The notes: a model not told the origin generated them from the letters alone. A stretch of 64,000 bases of DNA from Escarpia spicata (GCA_963995525.1 OZ023213.1:40100594-40164593); one strand, 5' to 3'. Shown: positions 35,301 to 45,629, numbered from the stretch's first letter. Translations and numbers: made by a program.

Positions 35301-38300
35301 CACGATACTTGCTAAAATTGAAATGGTGTTGTTATACAATGTTACACTGGGTATGCAAAGTGATGGAGTGGACAAATCTTATTTGTTTAAGGTGGCTACA
35401 TCGGCTATTATATGCTTCTTTTGAATTAATCATTTCTAATATAAGTTTTGAAGATAAGCTAACCATTTTCTCTCAGAGTTTGCCTCAGATACTAAACAAT
35501 ACTCCAGACCAAAAAGAATAGATTTGTTTTATGTTGTTTAGAGATATTTAAATTTGTTTAAAGACAATTAAAAAATATGTAAAAAAATCACCTTAAAATG
35601 GCATTTTATTTCATTTTGAGAAACTCCCCAAAACAAAAATATGTATGGTTATAAGTACAAACATGTTATTGACATTCACACAGGTTTTTTTTGTAAAAAA
35701 ATGCATATTAAGTTTGATACAGCGTCATAAAAATTTTGCTACAATGTTGAAAGACAGCAAAAATCCGTACTGCATTTTTGGCACGACCCCTTCACCAAAC
35801 ATAAAACCATCCCATGCAATTTTGGATAAACACAAGTCAAGTTCATATGCCAAGTTATGGCTTTGTAACTATTGTAGTTTTTATAAAAAGTTACATTAAG
35901 TAATACTTCCTGGTTGTTACCAATAATACAAGTATCACCAGATGCTTGTTTTTTGCTTAGAAATGTGACTTTTTTACTGGCATGTGGCTTATTTCAACAC
36001 AATTTGACAGACACTTCTATTACTGAGATTTCCCCCCAAGGTTTTCCCGCCAAGTTGTCTCACGATATTGTGTTATGAATGGCCATGTGTTGAACTTGTT
36101 GTGGTAGACAAGATTGATTGACACCTGCTGGGGTCAGTCACGTAACTTTTTCAAATGGCGGCTGAGGTCGGGCATTATCGGAGAATAAACAAAACTACCA
36201 CCAGTATTTGATGATTTGATGTGATTTGGCGTGATGCATTTAGGTAATTATAATACAACAGCATAGTGGCATAAGAATAACCAGACTATTATGATCTGCA
36301 TTCATGGTGAATGAATTTATGCTTGAACTGGGCTGACGCACACATGATCGTCACTATGGAAATATTGTCAGTTTCCAAGAATCTGAAAAGGGACTTTCCA
36401 CAGACACACTAAAAATACTAGTTTTTAAAGGACTGTTTGGTGACATATGGTGATAGTGCCTTGGTTTTTTTAATAGTACATATGTTCATACTGACACCTA
36501 CTAATGTTCTATGAAGAAAAAATAAATCAACTGACATGATACCCGGTGCAGCTACCTTAAATACTTTCAAAATGGTAAAGTGTCATTAATTGTGGTGCAT
36601 TCTGAAGTGTTTCAACTGTTCCTTTTTGATAATAGGAAAAAAGTATGGAAGTTAGCATGTCAGTATTGTTATCGTACAATTGAAAATAACCAAATCTTGT
36701 ATATATAATTTCATTCATTCACATAAAAATTTAACTTAGTATAAATTTTAAGTAACTTTGTTGATGTATCAACACATTATGTTGCATAAAATTGGTATAG
36801 ACTATCATATATACAGAATATAGACAAGACAACAGAATGTTGTGAATGCTGGAAAGTTACCTATGAACTAGGGTCATGATGCAGGTAAGAACTGACAAAA
36901 ATACTGCAAAGCCAGAATCAGGACTCATTAAAACAGTACTTGTTTCAAATAGTTTTTTTTTTATAAGACCTATCATAGTATGTTCTGATGATTCTGAAAT
37001 AAAATATAATGTTATTGTGAATGTCTACTACTATAAAATATCCTGTTTTCATGAATGCCTATTACTATAAAATGGGATGGTTCCAAGAATGTTAGTTTAC
37101 TATAAAATGTTTCTACATATGCTCTTTACCCTAATATATCATGTTCTTCTGAATACGTGCAATTATAAAATACCTTAGACCTGCTAGTTAGTACCGACTA
37201 ATGTACACATAATAATTAATATCTCCACCACCCGTGAGTACCAATTACTAATTAATGCCAATGTCCACCACCTGCAAAGAAGCAATGGCTGAAAGACTTG
37301 AACGCCATAATTAAATACCAATGTCCACCACCAGTAAAGAAGCAATGGCTGAAAGACTTGACCGCCATAATGCCCATGTCCACCAGCAGCATAGAAGCAA
37401 TAACCAGGAACCTTGACCACAGGCTTGAGCATAGATGACCACCTTCACAGCCTACATATTTGATCATTGTTAACAAACCTGTCGTCAATTTCTGCACCAT
37501 CCTGAACTGCAACGTGACAGCGACCCAGATAATATATGGATAGAAATTGGATACCACATGGATACCATACAGATACTATACAAATACTATGTGAAAGTAT
37601 ATGGTCTACAGACAAGGTCATTACTGCAGATTATCAATGTTTAATTAGATCAATGCTTGTGTAAATGTGTTTAAAACAACACCGAAAGAGCGGATCATTT
37701 ATATGCAGGTGAAAACGTGTGTTTCTATATAAGAAATGACTTCCTTGTCCATTTACCATTTCTTGTTTTATGGTAATCTTGTTAAATTCGTTGTTTTATG
37801 GTAATCTTGTTAAATCTTGAAACATTGCATACAGGTGAATGAAACAAATGATCTTTCCATTGTGTCAATGCAACTGTGGCAGGACACAACCCTCTTTAAT
37901 GTAATGCATGATGCTTACTCTCCCTGGAATAATCAAACTACTTGTCAGCCTCATCATTGTTGACTTTGTTGCTGACACTGTCAATAAAGGTTTCCATTGG
38001 CCAGCAACTGGTATCAACCAGAACAGCCAATCAGAAGCCTTCTCTCTTCCTGCCATATTTGACTGTACTTACACTGCCATGTCCTCATCTTAGACAGATA
38101 AGTCATGGAAACACACAGAATTCAATTTTGAAAATTATCAATCATGCAAGATTGTGATCAATTCATTACAAAATTGAACTGATTAATAAAAGAACACTAG
38201 TTCAACACTTAAATAACAAAATGACTGAAATATCGTTTGATGACAAGATTCTATGTGATAGGCAACAGTGCATCACACAGACAACTTACTTGAGGAAGTC

Positions 38301-41300
38301 GAGATTGTCTCGTTGAGCCTCAGCCAGAGGTTTCTCAAACTTTGGTGATGGACTCATTAGCCAGGCTCGATGGAATAGCCCCTTGGCAGCGGGTATAGAC
38401 AGCAGGGCAAAGATAGATGTAGCTCCTGACCCATGGCCAAATACAGTCACCTGAAATAAAATATTGAAAATTACCTTATAGTTATCAGTAATAAAATGTT
38501 AATCTAGTAACCGTAACCTGCATGAATAGGACTCTCCTGGATATTGATATGAAGAACTATGTTAGATGTAATAAAAATGAAAAAAATATTATACATAGTC
38601 CAGTCATACTAAAAATAGTTGTGAACACACAGTCAACTGACACATTCCCCAATCTCTTCCAGCGTCTTTCAACGTAGATGGAGCATCATCAGAGTTACAC
38701 AAGAGCATCACACACACCCTGGGTCTGTTGTGGATCTACTAAATCTTGTAGAAAGTGGTAGACAAAGTCCTCCACAGCAGTAATGTGGACCTTATACACC
38801 AGCACTCAGCATTGTAGAGGCTGCTACAGACTCACATGTTAATGTGCAAAATTTTTGTATTAAACTTTAAATTGTTTATTAATGTTACTGCTTTAATGTA
38901 TATTAATTTACTGGTAGATAACGCACCTTCATGATGGCTACAGTTGTGCCCACTATTGATTTCACAGCGAACAGTAAACAAAGTAACTCTAAGTAACTTC
39001 TTTTTTGTTTGTTTAAATGCACCATCAGTTGTTGGGCCAGTGGACCATAGAAAGAGGCGAGAGGAGCTCGACACCTAGGAAGAAATATTGCCACGCCAGA
39101 CTACCCCCAAACTTAGCATATTAGATTAGATGAAATGAAATTTCCAATTTCTTTTAAACTTTGTACTCATAAACTTAATGTTCTTGTCAAGAAATGTGTC
39201 AAATATGAAGTCTGTTAATTGCAAACTTTTGTTACTTAGCCCACTGAAACATAGTCATTTGCATGTCACTAAACAATCAGTTTGTCAGATGTTGCTGACA
39301 TCACTGGATGGTGCGGATTTATGTTTCAAGCTTTATCTGAAAATGCAGTCACGGAATTTCATATTTTTTGATATCACCGAAAAGATAATAATCTTATTTA
39401 CAAGTTTGTCACTGGATGTATGCAGGAATTGTGTTTACTTTTTGAGTTAATAACATTTGAACATCGTGAATGCTCAACCTTGCATTATTATACCCTAAAA
39501 GATAAAAAAGGTAAACGTTCCGTAAAGTAAAGGTAAGTTCTTATATAGTGCAATATCCAGTCCTCAGGACTGCTCAAAGTGCTTTATACTTTACTCCCTG
39601 GCAGACCTGTTCAATCGAACACCATCTTGAGTTTGCTGGGAAGCATCCAGTCACACTGCAATTATTGCGCGAAGACTATTCGTACACAAATATCCACCAC
39701 TGTCTAAAGCCAGGTACTCATTCATACAGCTGAGTGAACTGGAGCAACGTAGAGTGAACGAACGTGCCTAAGGTTCGACACCACAGCACAGGATTCGAAC
39801 CCGGGTTCTGTCGGTCGAGAGTCCAAAGCTCTAGCTCACTACACCACTCCACTCCATAAGCTCTATCCTCAGCTATGTAATTACCTACCTTGCTGGGATT
39901 GCCACCAAACTGTTGGATGTTTCGTTGGACCCACTGGAGAGCCACTGCTTGGTCCATGAGACCATAGTTGCCAGAGGACCCCTTTGTGTTGGTCCAAGAC
40001 AACGCATCCACAGCCATGAACCCAAACGCATTCAGACGATAGTTGAAGCTCACAAAGACTTTCTTCAGTTCCTTGGCGACCGCAGCATTTGGAGACATAT
40101 CTGGCAGAAACTGACTTGGTCAGGAATAAGTTGTACTACATTAAACTGTACTACGCACAGGTAAATTCAAAAGTTAAAGAACTAAAGCACAAAGTAGTTT
40201 AGACTTGCAAAAAAAACACTGCAATTTGCCATGGTAAAATGGTGCTACTAATATTTAATTGTTTGATAGTGTTCATTATGTTTACTTCACTGTGAGAATG
40301 CTATTTAATAGTCATTACACTGATTTTATTAGGAGCTATATTTAGCCCGGTTTAGTAGTATTATGTACATATGTTCACACACACGATATATGTGTCACGT
40401 GTACAAACATGAACTGTTATGCGTGACATGGGTATGCAGTTTTAGACATCCACACGCACCTACGTATGTACAGGTATATCAAATAATTTGAAGCTTTCTG
40501 ATTTAGGGATTACTGCATATCACATCACAATGATTATCGATTTGTGTATATTAATATAGCGTAACCGCAATATCGTAAATACACACTGGAAGAATATCAC
40601 ATGTTGTGTGCCTCACAAGGAAAAGACCAAATCAGCAACAGACCCATGAAACCTTCCCTCCCACCTGGGACATTGCCGCTGCCTGTCATCAGCCCCCCTC
40701 CGTGTATGTACACCATCACATCGAGACTGGCATTCTTCTCCAAGCTGGGCGTCCACACGTTCAGATAGAGACAGTCCTCAGAGCCGAGGTACTTTGTCTT
40801 GTTGATGTTGTATTGGAAGCACGGCATGCTGAAGTTGACAGTCAGCAGGGTGTGATCTCCCCAACACTCGTCACTCAAATCAATTGACTTTGTTGGCTTC
40901 CACCGGAGCTCAGCGACTGGTGGCACTGCATACGGTATCCCCTGGAGAATATATAAAAAACAAACAATGCACATAATATTTTTTGTATTACTTTTATGGA
41001 TGTGGGCAAGTACTGTGGAAACAAAGCAGGTTCCCATTAATATTATCAAGCAGGAAAAAATGGAAACATCCTCCTCAACTCAACTCTTGTCAATTTCTGT
41101 TAGACTTACGTTTCTTATTACCATTTGCCATTTGTATTTATTTTACTGGAAATGCATTCATGAGAAAATGTTACACATCTTCACTTGAGACCACGGAATG
41201 TGTAATTATAATGTCTATGACTAGAATGGTTTTGCATGCAAAAATTCAGAAAATATAACTTACATAAAGCAGGACATTTCTCCCCAAAAAGTGGGACATG

Positions 41301-41677
41301 ATCAGTGGAGAAATGGTATTTCTCACACAAAAAACGTGGTAATTTTGATACTCTATGATGCCACAAATGAACACCTATTTACTGACCTTGAAAACATATG
41401 CGTCATTGTCGAGGCTTCCTCTAACCTGACCGCACTTCAGACTGACAACAGGTCCGTCGTGGAGATGTGAGCCTGGAGTTGCCCGATGGTACGTGTGCAC
41501 AGCCAGTCCAATCACGATCGAAACAACGATCACACCCACAATTGCCAAGCAAATGCCCCCATAGCCAAAAAACAGCTGCTTGACCTTTGCACAGAAGGCT
41601 TGATCTTGACTACTGTACAGTGGGTCATTGTCGCCTGTGTCAGTGCTTCCCTCTAGTGGTTCCAGATTGTGATACAT
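25966..41677 (-). CDS. Type II membrane protein with inactive cholinesterase-like domain (neurotactin/neuroligin type)
   Basis: Exons (minus strand): 41677-41387, 40941-40665, 40100-39889, 38450-38290, 33449 (or 33432)-33293, 28217-28146, 27836-27697, 26388-25966; about 570 residues. Residues 1-34 are cytoplasmic, about 36-58 form one transmembrane helix (CLAIVGVIVVSIVIGLAV), and the rest is an extracellular esterase fold. There is no cleavable signal. Seen: GIPYAVPP, the EDCLYLNVWTP signature, the oxyanion loop YIHGGG, NYGLMDQAVALQWVQRNI, and Asn-glycosylation sequons. The nucleophile elbow reads FGHGSG where active enzymes have G-x-S-x-G with Ser at the position that is Gly here. The His region reads AFRGMD, with Arg for His. 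The acid Glu (AQEIDG) is kept. Such domains (neurotactin, neuroligin, glutactin) act in cell adhesion; that role here is inferred. The start is the ATG at 41677, upstream of the TM segment. All exon phases match except the junction before the 33-kb exon. Confidence 0.85.
26430..27690. other. Intron of the esterase-like gene
   Basis: AT-rich intron with a 12-C run at 26530. A stretch near 26440 (ggagtctcgctataacag) resembles a pogo/Tigger end but has no partner. Nothing else recognised. Confidence 0.5.
27697..27836 (-). CDS. Esterase-like exon
   Basis: Acceptor gcatgcag, donor gtacgt. With the preceding exon it gives LLIGNMAQEIDGVANMPTTW then ADYDAYVRHKLDPFQANMSE and MAVQLYRHTQ. The AQEID glutamate fits the acid position of the triad. 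Phases match on both sides. Confidence 0.9.
28146..28217 (-). CDS. Esterase-like short exon (72 bp)
   Basis: Acceptor aacttgcag, donor gttagt. It encodes GHFVAKQPVLAWKSKEVNDV PLLI-type sequence, the VDG.F....P......NDVPLLIG segment universal in type-B carboxylesterases. In phase with exons on both sides. Confidence 0.9.
28645..29749. mobile_element. 1.1-kb non-autonomous pogo/Tigger-like DNA transposon
   Basis: The terminal inverted repeats start CAGTCGTGCCTCGTTATAAC (left) and CAGTCGCGCCTCGTTATAAC (right, inverse). They are flanked by TA on both sides (28643-44, 29750-51). Subterminal copies of cgcggttataac occur inside the right end. I see no transposase, so it is non-autonomous. It lies in the 5-kb intron of the esterase-like gene. 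Confidence 0.85.
29776..29990. repeat. Two dispersed units of the 65-95-bp repeat
   Basis: gggggtcactcccaagctga then tatattggatgtgatcct, and a more diverged copy just before it. Same family as 32915-33292. Each unit has a GGGGTCAC/GTGACCCC stem-loop. Confidence 0.75.
30400..30770 (-). mobile_element. LINE C-terminal segment (part of a split element)
   Basis: The minus strand reads IRHNLPLLLNNIPGIVKEKL then STHSSQGFAKYVKLIF, the C-terminal motif (RH.LP.L.N..P......THS.QGF..Y.K) of an ORF2 protein. Its upstream parts lie at 31960-32180 and 32626-32925, separated by inserted repeats. Confidence 0.7.
30781..31158. repeat. 378-bp repeat, copy A, with 13-bp hairpin
   Basis: Runs from ggcataatcgacccc to gttgcttgcataaat. 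Nearly identical to copy B. It contains GAAATGTGGGCTC and, 60 bp on, its exact inverse GAGCCCACATTTC, a 13-bp perfect stem. Confidence 0.9.
31159..31574. other. Unique 0.4-kb segment between repeat copies A and B
   Basis: More GC-rich than its surroundings (gcgcgcgctagaagtcggcc). It contains a small dyad gtatgctgc/gcggcatac. With A and B it could be the interior of a short terminal-repeat element. Confidence 0.5.
31575..31950. repeat. 376-bp repeat, copy B
   Basis: Direct copy of A with few differences (for example a missing ttg after gaca and ttttt for tttct). The hairpin arms are intact. Confidence 0.9.
31955..32180 (-). mobile_element. LINE connection-domain segment of the split element
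   Basis: On the minus strand YNSLIVPH is followed, in another frame, by IMAWGFQSNRIIKLKKNLRI and IT. This matches the ..Y.SL..PHLNYGI.AWG....I..LQK..IRIIT segment of LINE ORF2. Confidence 0.65.
32186..32368. repeat. 5'-truncated copy C of the 378-bp repeat, ending in (ta)n
   Basis: Begins at gggctcagtcacaggcctgg and ends at ttgcttgcataaatatatat. Only the second half of the repeat is present and it is more diverged than A and B. Confidence 0.8.
32371..32635. repeat. Diverged copy D of the 378-bp repeat, ending in (ta)n
   Basis: Contains gaaatgtgggctctgtcaac and gagcccacatttctctct, so both hairpin arms are preserved although other parts have diverged. It ends gcttgcataaatatata like copy C. 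Confidence 0.8.
32626..32925 (-). pseudogene. LINE reverse-transcriptase core fragment
   Basis: The minus strand reads ALELIDRMITPLDKDEISII then YLDLSKAFDTVNH, YYGIHG, SSYLTNHKQY and TTGVPQGSILGPLLF. These are the RT palm motifs (LDLSKAFDTV with the first catalytic Asp, and the PQGSILGPLLF turn). Stops and frame changes break it; the second catalytic motif (FADD) is absent because repeat D follows. Confidence 0.88.
32915..33292. repeat. 65-95-bp tandem repeat ending on an esterase-gene 5' splice site
   Basis: Five units, each with caagctgatatattggatgt. The two units next to the exon are about 65 bp and contain ccatcaactatggc and ccatcgaatatggc. The last unit ends accatcgactatggc, whose inverse GCCATAGTCGATG|GTATGT is the real exon-intron boundary. 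Confidence 0.85.
33293..33449 (-). CDS. Esterase-like exon between two tandem arrays
   Basis: Encodes ESPDASNEVYKCLHHLSPED then ILDALPWDKWQNPQFKHLPE and RGETSRALAIVDG. KCL.. followed by ..ALPW is the usual esterase pattern CLR...L..A.PW. The donor gtatgt is in phase with the exon at 28217. Two acceptors are possible: gcatgcag at 33452-33450 (better context, but out of phase with exon 38290-38450) or gatgccag, giving an exon end at 33432 (in phase). A small unseen exon could also reconcile the frame. Confidence 0.82.
33469..35110. repeat. 28-bp minisatellite, about 58 copies
   Basis: Unit ggttgtaacaggatcactca followed by tgtcatta, 28 bp, starting about 20 bp from the 3' splice site of the 33-kb exon. 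Variants with acaagagtaatc, acatgagtaatc and aggaacactc form longer blocks that recur; tgtgtaacaggaacaatc-type units are near 33851, 34157 and 34576. Confidence 0.95.
35391..36556. mobile_element. 1.17-kb TTAA-flanked DNA transposon without transposase
   Basis: The left end GGTGGCTACATCGGCTATTA and the inverse of the right end GGTAGCTGCACCGGGTATCA agree at about 80% of positions. Both sides abut TTAA (35387-35390, 36557-36560). TTAA targets are typical of piggyBac and Kolobok. No transposase ORF is visible, so it is a non-autonomous copy. Confidence 0.7.
37245..37430. repeat. Three copies of a 60-63-bp repeat
   Basis: ccaatgtccaccacc...aaagaagcaatggctgaaag then acttga(a/c)cgccataat, repeated near 37255, 37317 and (diverged) 37375. 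It lies in an esterase-gene intron. Confidence 0.85.
37735..37830 (+). mobile_element. LINE 3'-end remnant
   Basis: cttccttgtccatttaccat then tggtaatcttgttaaat repeated, resembling the LINE 3' ends at 11820-11890 and 13115-13205. Confidence 0.4.
38290..38450 (-). CDS. Esterase-like exon with the altered nucleophile elbow
   Basis: Acceptor tttatttcag, donor gtaagt. It encodes VTVFGHGSGATSIFALLSIP, AAKGLFHRAWLMSPS and KPLAEAQRDNLDFL. Aligned on VT.FG, the residue at the catalytic Ser position is Gly. The downstream pattern (GLFHRA..MS) is typical of the family. The exon ends with two bases of a codon. Confidence 0.93.
39526..39856 (-). mobile_element. tRNA-derived SINE (copy 1, full head)
   Basis: On the minus strand the head has a polymerase-III A box (tagtgagctagagc) and B box (ggttcgaatcc, 39801-39791). 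The 3' part reads aaagcactttgagcagtcct and ends actatataagaacttacc, the tail style shared with L2/CR1-type LINEs. It lies 33 bp from the donor of esterase exon 3. A second copy is at 49436-49715. Confidence 0.82.
39889..40100 (-). CDS. Esterase-like exon
   Basis: Acceptor ttctgccag, donor gtaggt. It encodes DMSPNAAVAKELKKVFVSFN, YRLNAFGFMAVDALS, then GNYGLMDQAVALQWVQRNIQ and QFGGNPSK. The V..NYRL..FGF and GN.GL.DQ..AL.WV..NI..FGG motifs are hallmarks of the family. In phase with both neighbours. Confidence 0.94.
40665..40941 (-). CDS. Esterase-like exon with oxyanion-hole loop
   Basis: Acceptor attctccag, donor gtggga. It encodes GIPYAVPPVAELRWKPTKSI, two cysteines for the first disulphide loop (DECW.. 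and MPCF), EDCLYLNVWTP and VMVYIHGGGLMTGSGNVP. HGGG is retained although the nucleophile is lost elsewhere. Confidence 0.94.
41387..41677 (-). CDS. Esterase-like first coding exon: cytoplasmic tail and membrane anchor
   Basis: Starts MYHNLEPLEGSTDTGDNDPL, an acidic tail, then basic KVKQLFFGYGG, the hydrophobic helix and LAVHTYHR. Then VVSLKCGQVRGSLDNDAYVF opens the esterase fold (the usual G.v.G). Donor gtcagt. The order tail-TM-esterase gives type II topology, as in neurotactin. Confidence 0.85.
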
Positions 41678-42149
41678 GGTTGCATGCCAACTGTAGACTG
41701 CAAGGAAAGAATGTGTAGAATAATTAGATATTGGTACATTTGCAGTTGGGTTTATGCCTCCACCAGTGTTCTAAAAGTAAGTGGTCAAGACCTTCAATTT
41801 TGTAGGTAACAAAATGGTTCCACTCAACAGTTTGTAGTCTACATGCATGTTAACATAAAACTGTACCAGTCCAAAAATGTCCCAGTAGTTACACGCATTT
41901 GCGAGCGAACACACATACAATCCAGTCCAAACGTGCTTATATATATATTATAATATACATATACATCCATTTACATAAATATATATGTATATACAATAAT
42001 ACCTGTGCATGTATAAAAGTGTGACACACATTTTTAAAGCATGTAATGCACGTATAAATAACAGTGAGAGTCAATAATATGTACATTTTTCCACCCATCT
42101 AAAACTAATTCAGCCCGTCCAAATGACGCTTCACGTTACTTATCCCTTA

Positions 42150-44281
42150 AGCCGGCTTTACACAATGCAATGTTGTTGTATGCAACAAGGTGATATTGGC
42201 GCCATTAAGAAAGGTCAAGACCGTTTCATGTCACATGTGACGTGGTTGCATGCGATAACCCCCTGCGTCGCTACAAGATGTGACACGGTTGCTCCAATGG
42301 GACGTTGACTGGTCCCCAGCCCGCCGTGTCGCGCCACTCTTACATAGCCACGAAAGTCTGCGGAGCGCCTTTGGGGAAATATTTGGGAACCAGTTTATGC
42401 GGAATGCAGATTCCTTTTATTAGTTATATCATGTGGATACCCATTGGGGAAGAAATAAGTTTCATCCTAAACCTTAGTGATTTAAATTGTTGACGTCAAT
42501 TTAATATATCAAAAAATTTGCCAATTTAATCTCTGATATGACAATTCATTGAGTAAAAATATATTGATGGGGTTGAGGCAATTTTATGGCATCCATATGG
42601 GCCAACAACATTTTAACAGTTATTACAGATTAATACAAAATGCACTTTTTATTAAACTAACTGAACACATTATTTGAAAGTATTCTGAAAAAATTCACTA
42701 TATGTTCAAGAAGTTCACATATCTAATGGAATAAATGAAGTGTGGGTACAGTTTTAAAGTTGCATTCTGAGATCACACAACCACAATCGTTTTATTGTGT
42801 AATATACATTACAAATTTGTGGTGTAAATTCTAAGAAATATAAATATATTCCCGTGTGCATATATTTCAACATACCAACTTGATTTGCTGATGTTCATAA
42901 TACCTCACAAGTACACTTTGTGTGCATCAAAGTTTATTGTTTCTTTTGTCTTGTAAGATGAAGGTCGAATGTACCAAGGCAAATAATTTCCAATGGTTAT
43001 AATATAAGTATGAACAGTTGTCAAAACAAGAGTGGAACACCTTGTTGTCAACCAGCAGTGGATGATGAATGTGTCTCAAGCTGCCACTGCAGCAAGGAAA
43101 CAATTGTCGACAGGGGGAGATGGCGACTTATCATGCCCATTCTTCACATGAAGTTGCCGCAGTTCATCTAGTCTAATCCAAAACATCCACCACTGGTTTT
43201 AGGCTACAAACATGACTTGCTCTCCGGAACACCACTACCTGCAACACTAAATGAAATATATATAATTAGTTCACAATTTACCCCCAGTTTAAATTGTGCG
43301 AGAAGTACATATTGGCATATGAACATGCGTGATAGTGTTAGAACATTATCTGTTAGTTAATATTATTTTTTATTACTAGTACACATACATTTTTTTATTT
43401 TTGAAAATGTGAAGTCGCATTTTATATTCATCATGTTTATGTAAACTGTATCTTGGCTCAAATGTCTTAGCCCAAAACAAACCAGTCTTAAAGACAAATA
43501 CAAGAGTTTCAGTGCTTTGTGCATATGTGTTGCAGGGGTTATGTAACAATTATTCATAGTGTATAATTTAGTGTTGGCCAAAATTGGATTACACACACAC
43601 ATGCACATACACAGTGACATATTGTTTTCAAATTACATGCTATTGACTGGTCTAATCACTATTGTATTCACTGGGTCTTTAAATTGAAGTTTGAGAAACC
43701 GAGTTTGACTTTGCAAAGCGTCAACATAAACTTTCATTTTATCAATATAAAGTTCTTAATAGAAGCTACATCTTCAATCAATCTAAGGAACTTACACTCA
43801 CTATATAAGCATATTGACATAACATAACATGATGAGTCATAAAACAAACATGCACCTGCTTCGAATATTGTCAATAATACCTACCTCCCAAAATGTATTG
43901 GCTCTTCCATGTAGTGCAGCTGACATGACCCGCAATGATGGTACTCTTTGTGTATGTATAAATCAACAAATAATATTGTTTGTAAATTAGGCAAATTAAA
44001 CAAATTGTTTAGTAATCTGCCAAACAACAACTTGCTGCCGTGTTTTCAAATGCAGCACATCACTCATGTTCGCTGCCTGGGATTGGACAAATTACGAGGA
44101 GTCAGTCGCATGGAAATAGAGAAGGTTATATCGCGAGACATGTCGCAACGACCAGGAGACAATGCCGCATGAGACAGTCGCATGCGATGTACTGTTTACA
44201 CAAGGCGATCAGGCTGCAACCCGTCGCATGCGACGGTGTCTCCTGGTTACTGCGACAATGATGCATCGTGTAACACCGGCT
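42150..44281. mobile_element. 2.1-kb PIF/Harbinger-like element without visible transposase
   Basis: Left end AGCCGGCTTTACACAATGCA and the inverse of the right end AGCCGGTGTTACACGATGCA, flanked by TTA on each side (42147-49, 44282-84). The right subterminal region is rich in gtcgcatgcgac palindromes. The interior is AT-rich and non-coding. It lies about 0.5 kb upstream of the esterase-like gene's start codon. Confidence 0.72.
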
Positions 44282-44284
44282 TTA

Positions 44285-45340
44285 ACCTTTATTCTGAAGT
44301 AGTTTTACCACTTATCCCTGTTGTCTGATTGGTTCCAAAGCACACACACTTGAGCCTTTTTGCTAGTTTGCATTAAACAAGCCTTTCATATACAACAAGC
44401 ATACTTAAGTTATGTATAAACATAATATGCACAAAGTTATACATCACAAAATGTAGGGGTGGTTTGAACTTAACAGTACTGGTTTTGGCTTTCTTTCATT
44501 ATTGTACATAATGTTTTAGGTACTTTTAGTAGGTCTAACACCTAATCACCAAACTTCACACATATCTACTGTACATATATATATATACTCAAGTAAGATG
44601 ATCAATAAATGGCGAGATAATCAATAAATTGCATGTACTTATAAATAGCGATACAAATTTTAATATGTTTTAGCTTCACATTTGCTGGTAATGTATCACT
44701 ATGCCACACATTTCAACACAATAAATATTTAAAAACCATTAAATTGGCTATTATATGATGAACATGTGCAGTTATTTTTGTAAATAATTAATAATTAAAA
44801 TTTTTATTGCAATTTGTGGCAGGTATAAACACTGATTGACTAGAATATCAGTAATGAAACCTTACAGACAAATTTTATGCTAAACTATAACATTTGTAAT
44901 GTAATGCTTTCCAAAGAACACAAAATTATTTCCTTTTCTTTAAATTTGTTTGATTATTTATCCATAAGCAAGTGTAATTTTTGATCACGTGATAAAAGCA
45001 GTAGTAGGTAGATATATAATGTGAATAAGTATGGCAAATGGAGGTGACCATTTTAACAGTTAAGTCGGGATGTATACTGCAAAAGTACTGTGATTTGACC
45101 CAACATACAAAACACAACCCTAGACTAGTGTTTTCGAGGGATGAGGGATAGTGTTTTCAATTTAGTACTAGACTTTCCCACATAGTCTCCGGGACTAATT
45201 TAGTAATAAATGCTATACCTTACAAATACCAGTTTGGCCAACTTTGTGCTGTGCTGGTCCCATTATTGCTAAAAACGAGCGCTCTAGTTAAGACTTAACT
45301 TAACTTGTCTTAAGAGTTAAGTCTAAGACTTATTGTTTTA
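44285..45340. other. Intergenic, no gene seen
   Basis: AT-rich sequence. The only structure is a set of ttaagtctt/aagacttaa words near 45288-45335, next to the CpG-rich region. Confidence 0.5.
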
Positions 45341-45349
45341 AATTAGGCA

Positions 45350-45504
45350 CGATTCTGCTCGCTACGTAATTTTCCGTGCGCCGCGGCCGTTCACGATTTA
45401 GCTGTGTCGTTTACGCACCGCCCGGGTAGTGCTTTGTTTTAACTCTTGGATTCGCGCGCTTTATCTGGTCGTTGACGTCATCTGCTGATGGATTCATTTT
45501 GCTG
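45350..45504 (+). promoter_or_regulatory. CpG-rich promoter-like segment and candidate first exon
   Basis: A sharp local rise in CpG (cgtgcgccgcggccgttcac, cgcaccgcccgggtag, ttcgcgcgct) and a CRE-like tgacgtca at 45473-45480. It ends in a good donor, gctg|gtaagt. No TATA box is evident. The same-strand exon end suggests transcription to the right. Confidence 0.5.
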
Positions 45505-45629
45505 GTAAGTCAAATTTTATTTACGTGTCTTTCTTTTTCAAATTTGACCAAATAATCAGCTAGATTTTATCGATTTGATGATATAGCTGTTTTTCATTAG
45601 TAAAGTTAGCACATTTGCATTAGTATAAG

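Noticed and set aside
39778..39856. tRNA gene
   Set aside because: A and B boxes are present, but they form the head of a SINE whose body recurs at 49436; no cloverleaf acceptor stem was confirmed.
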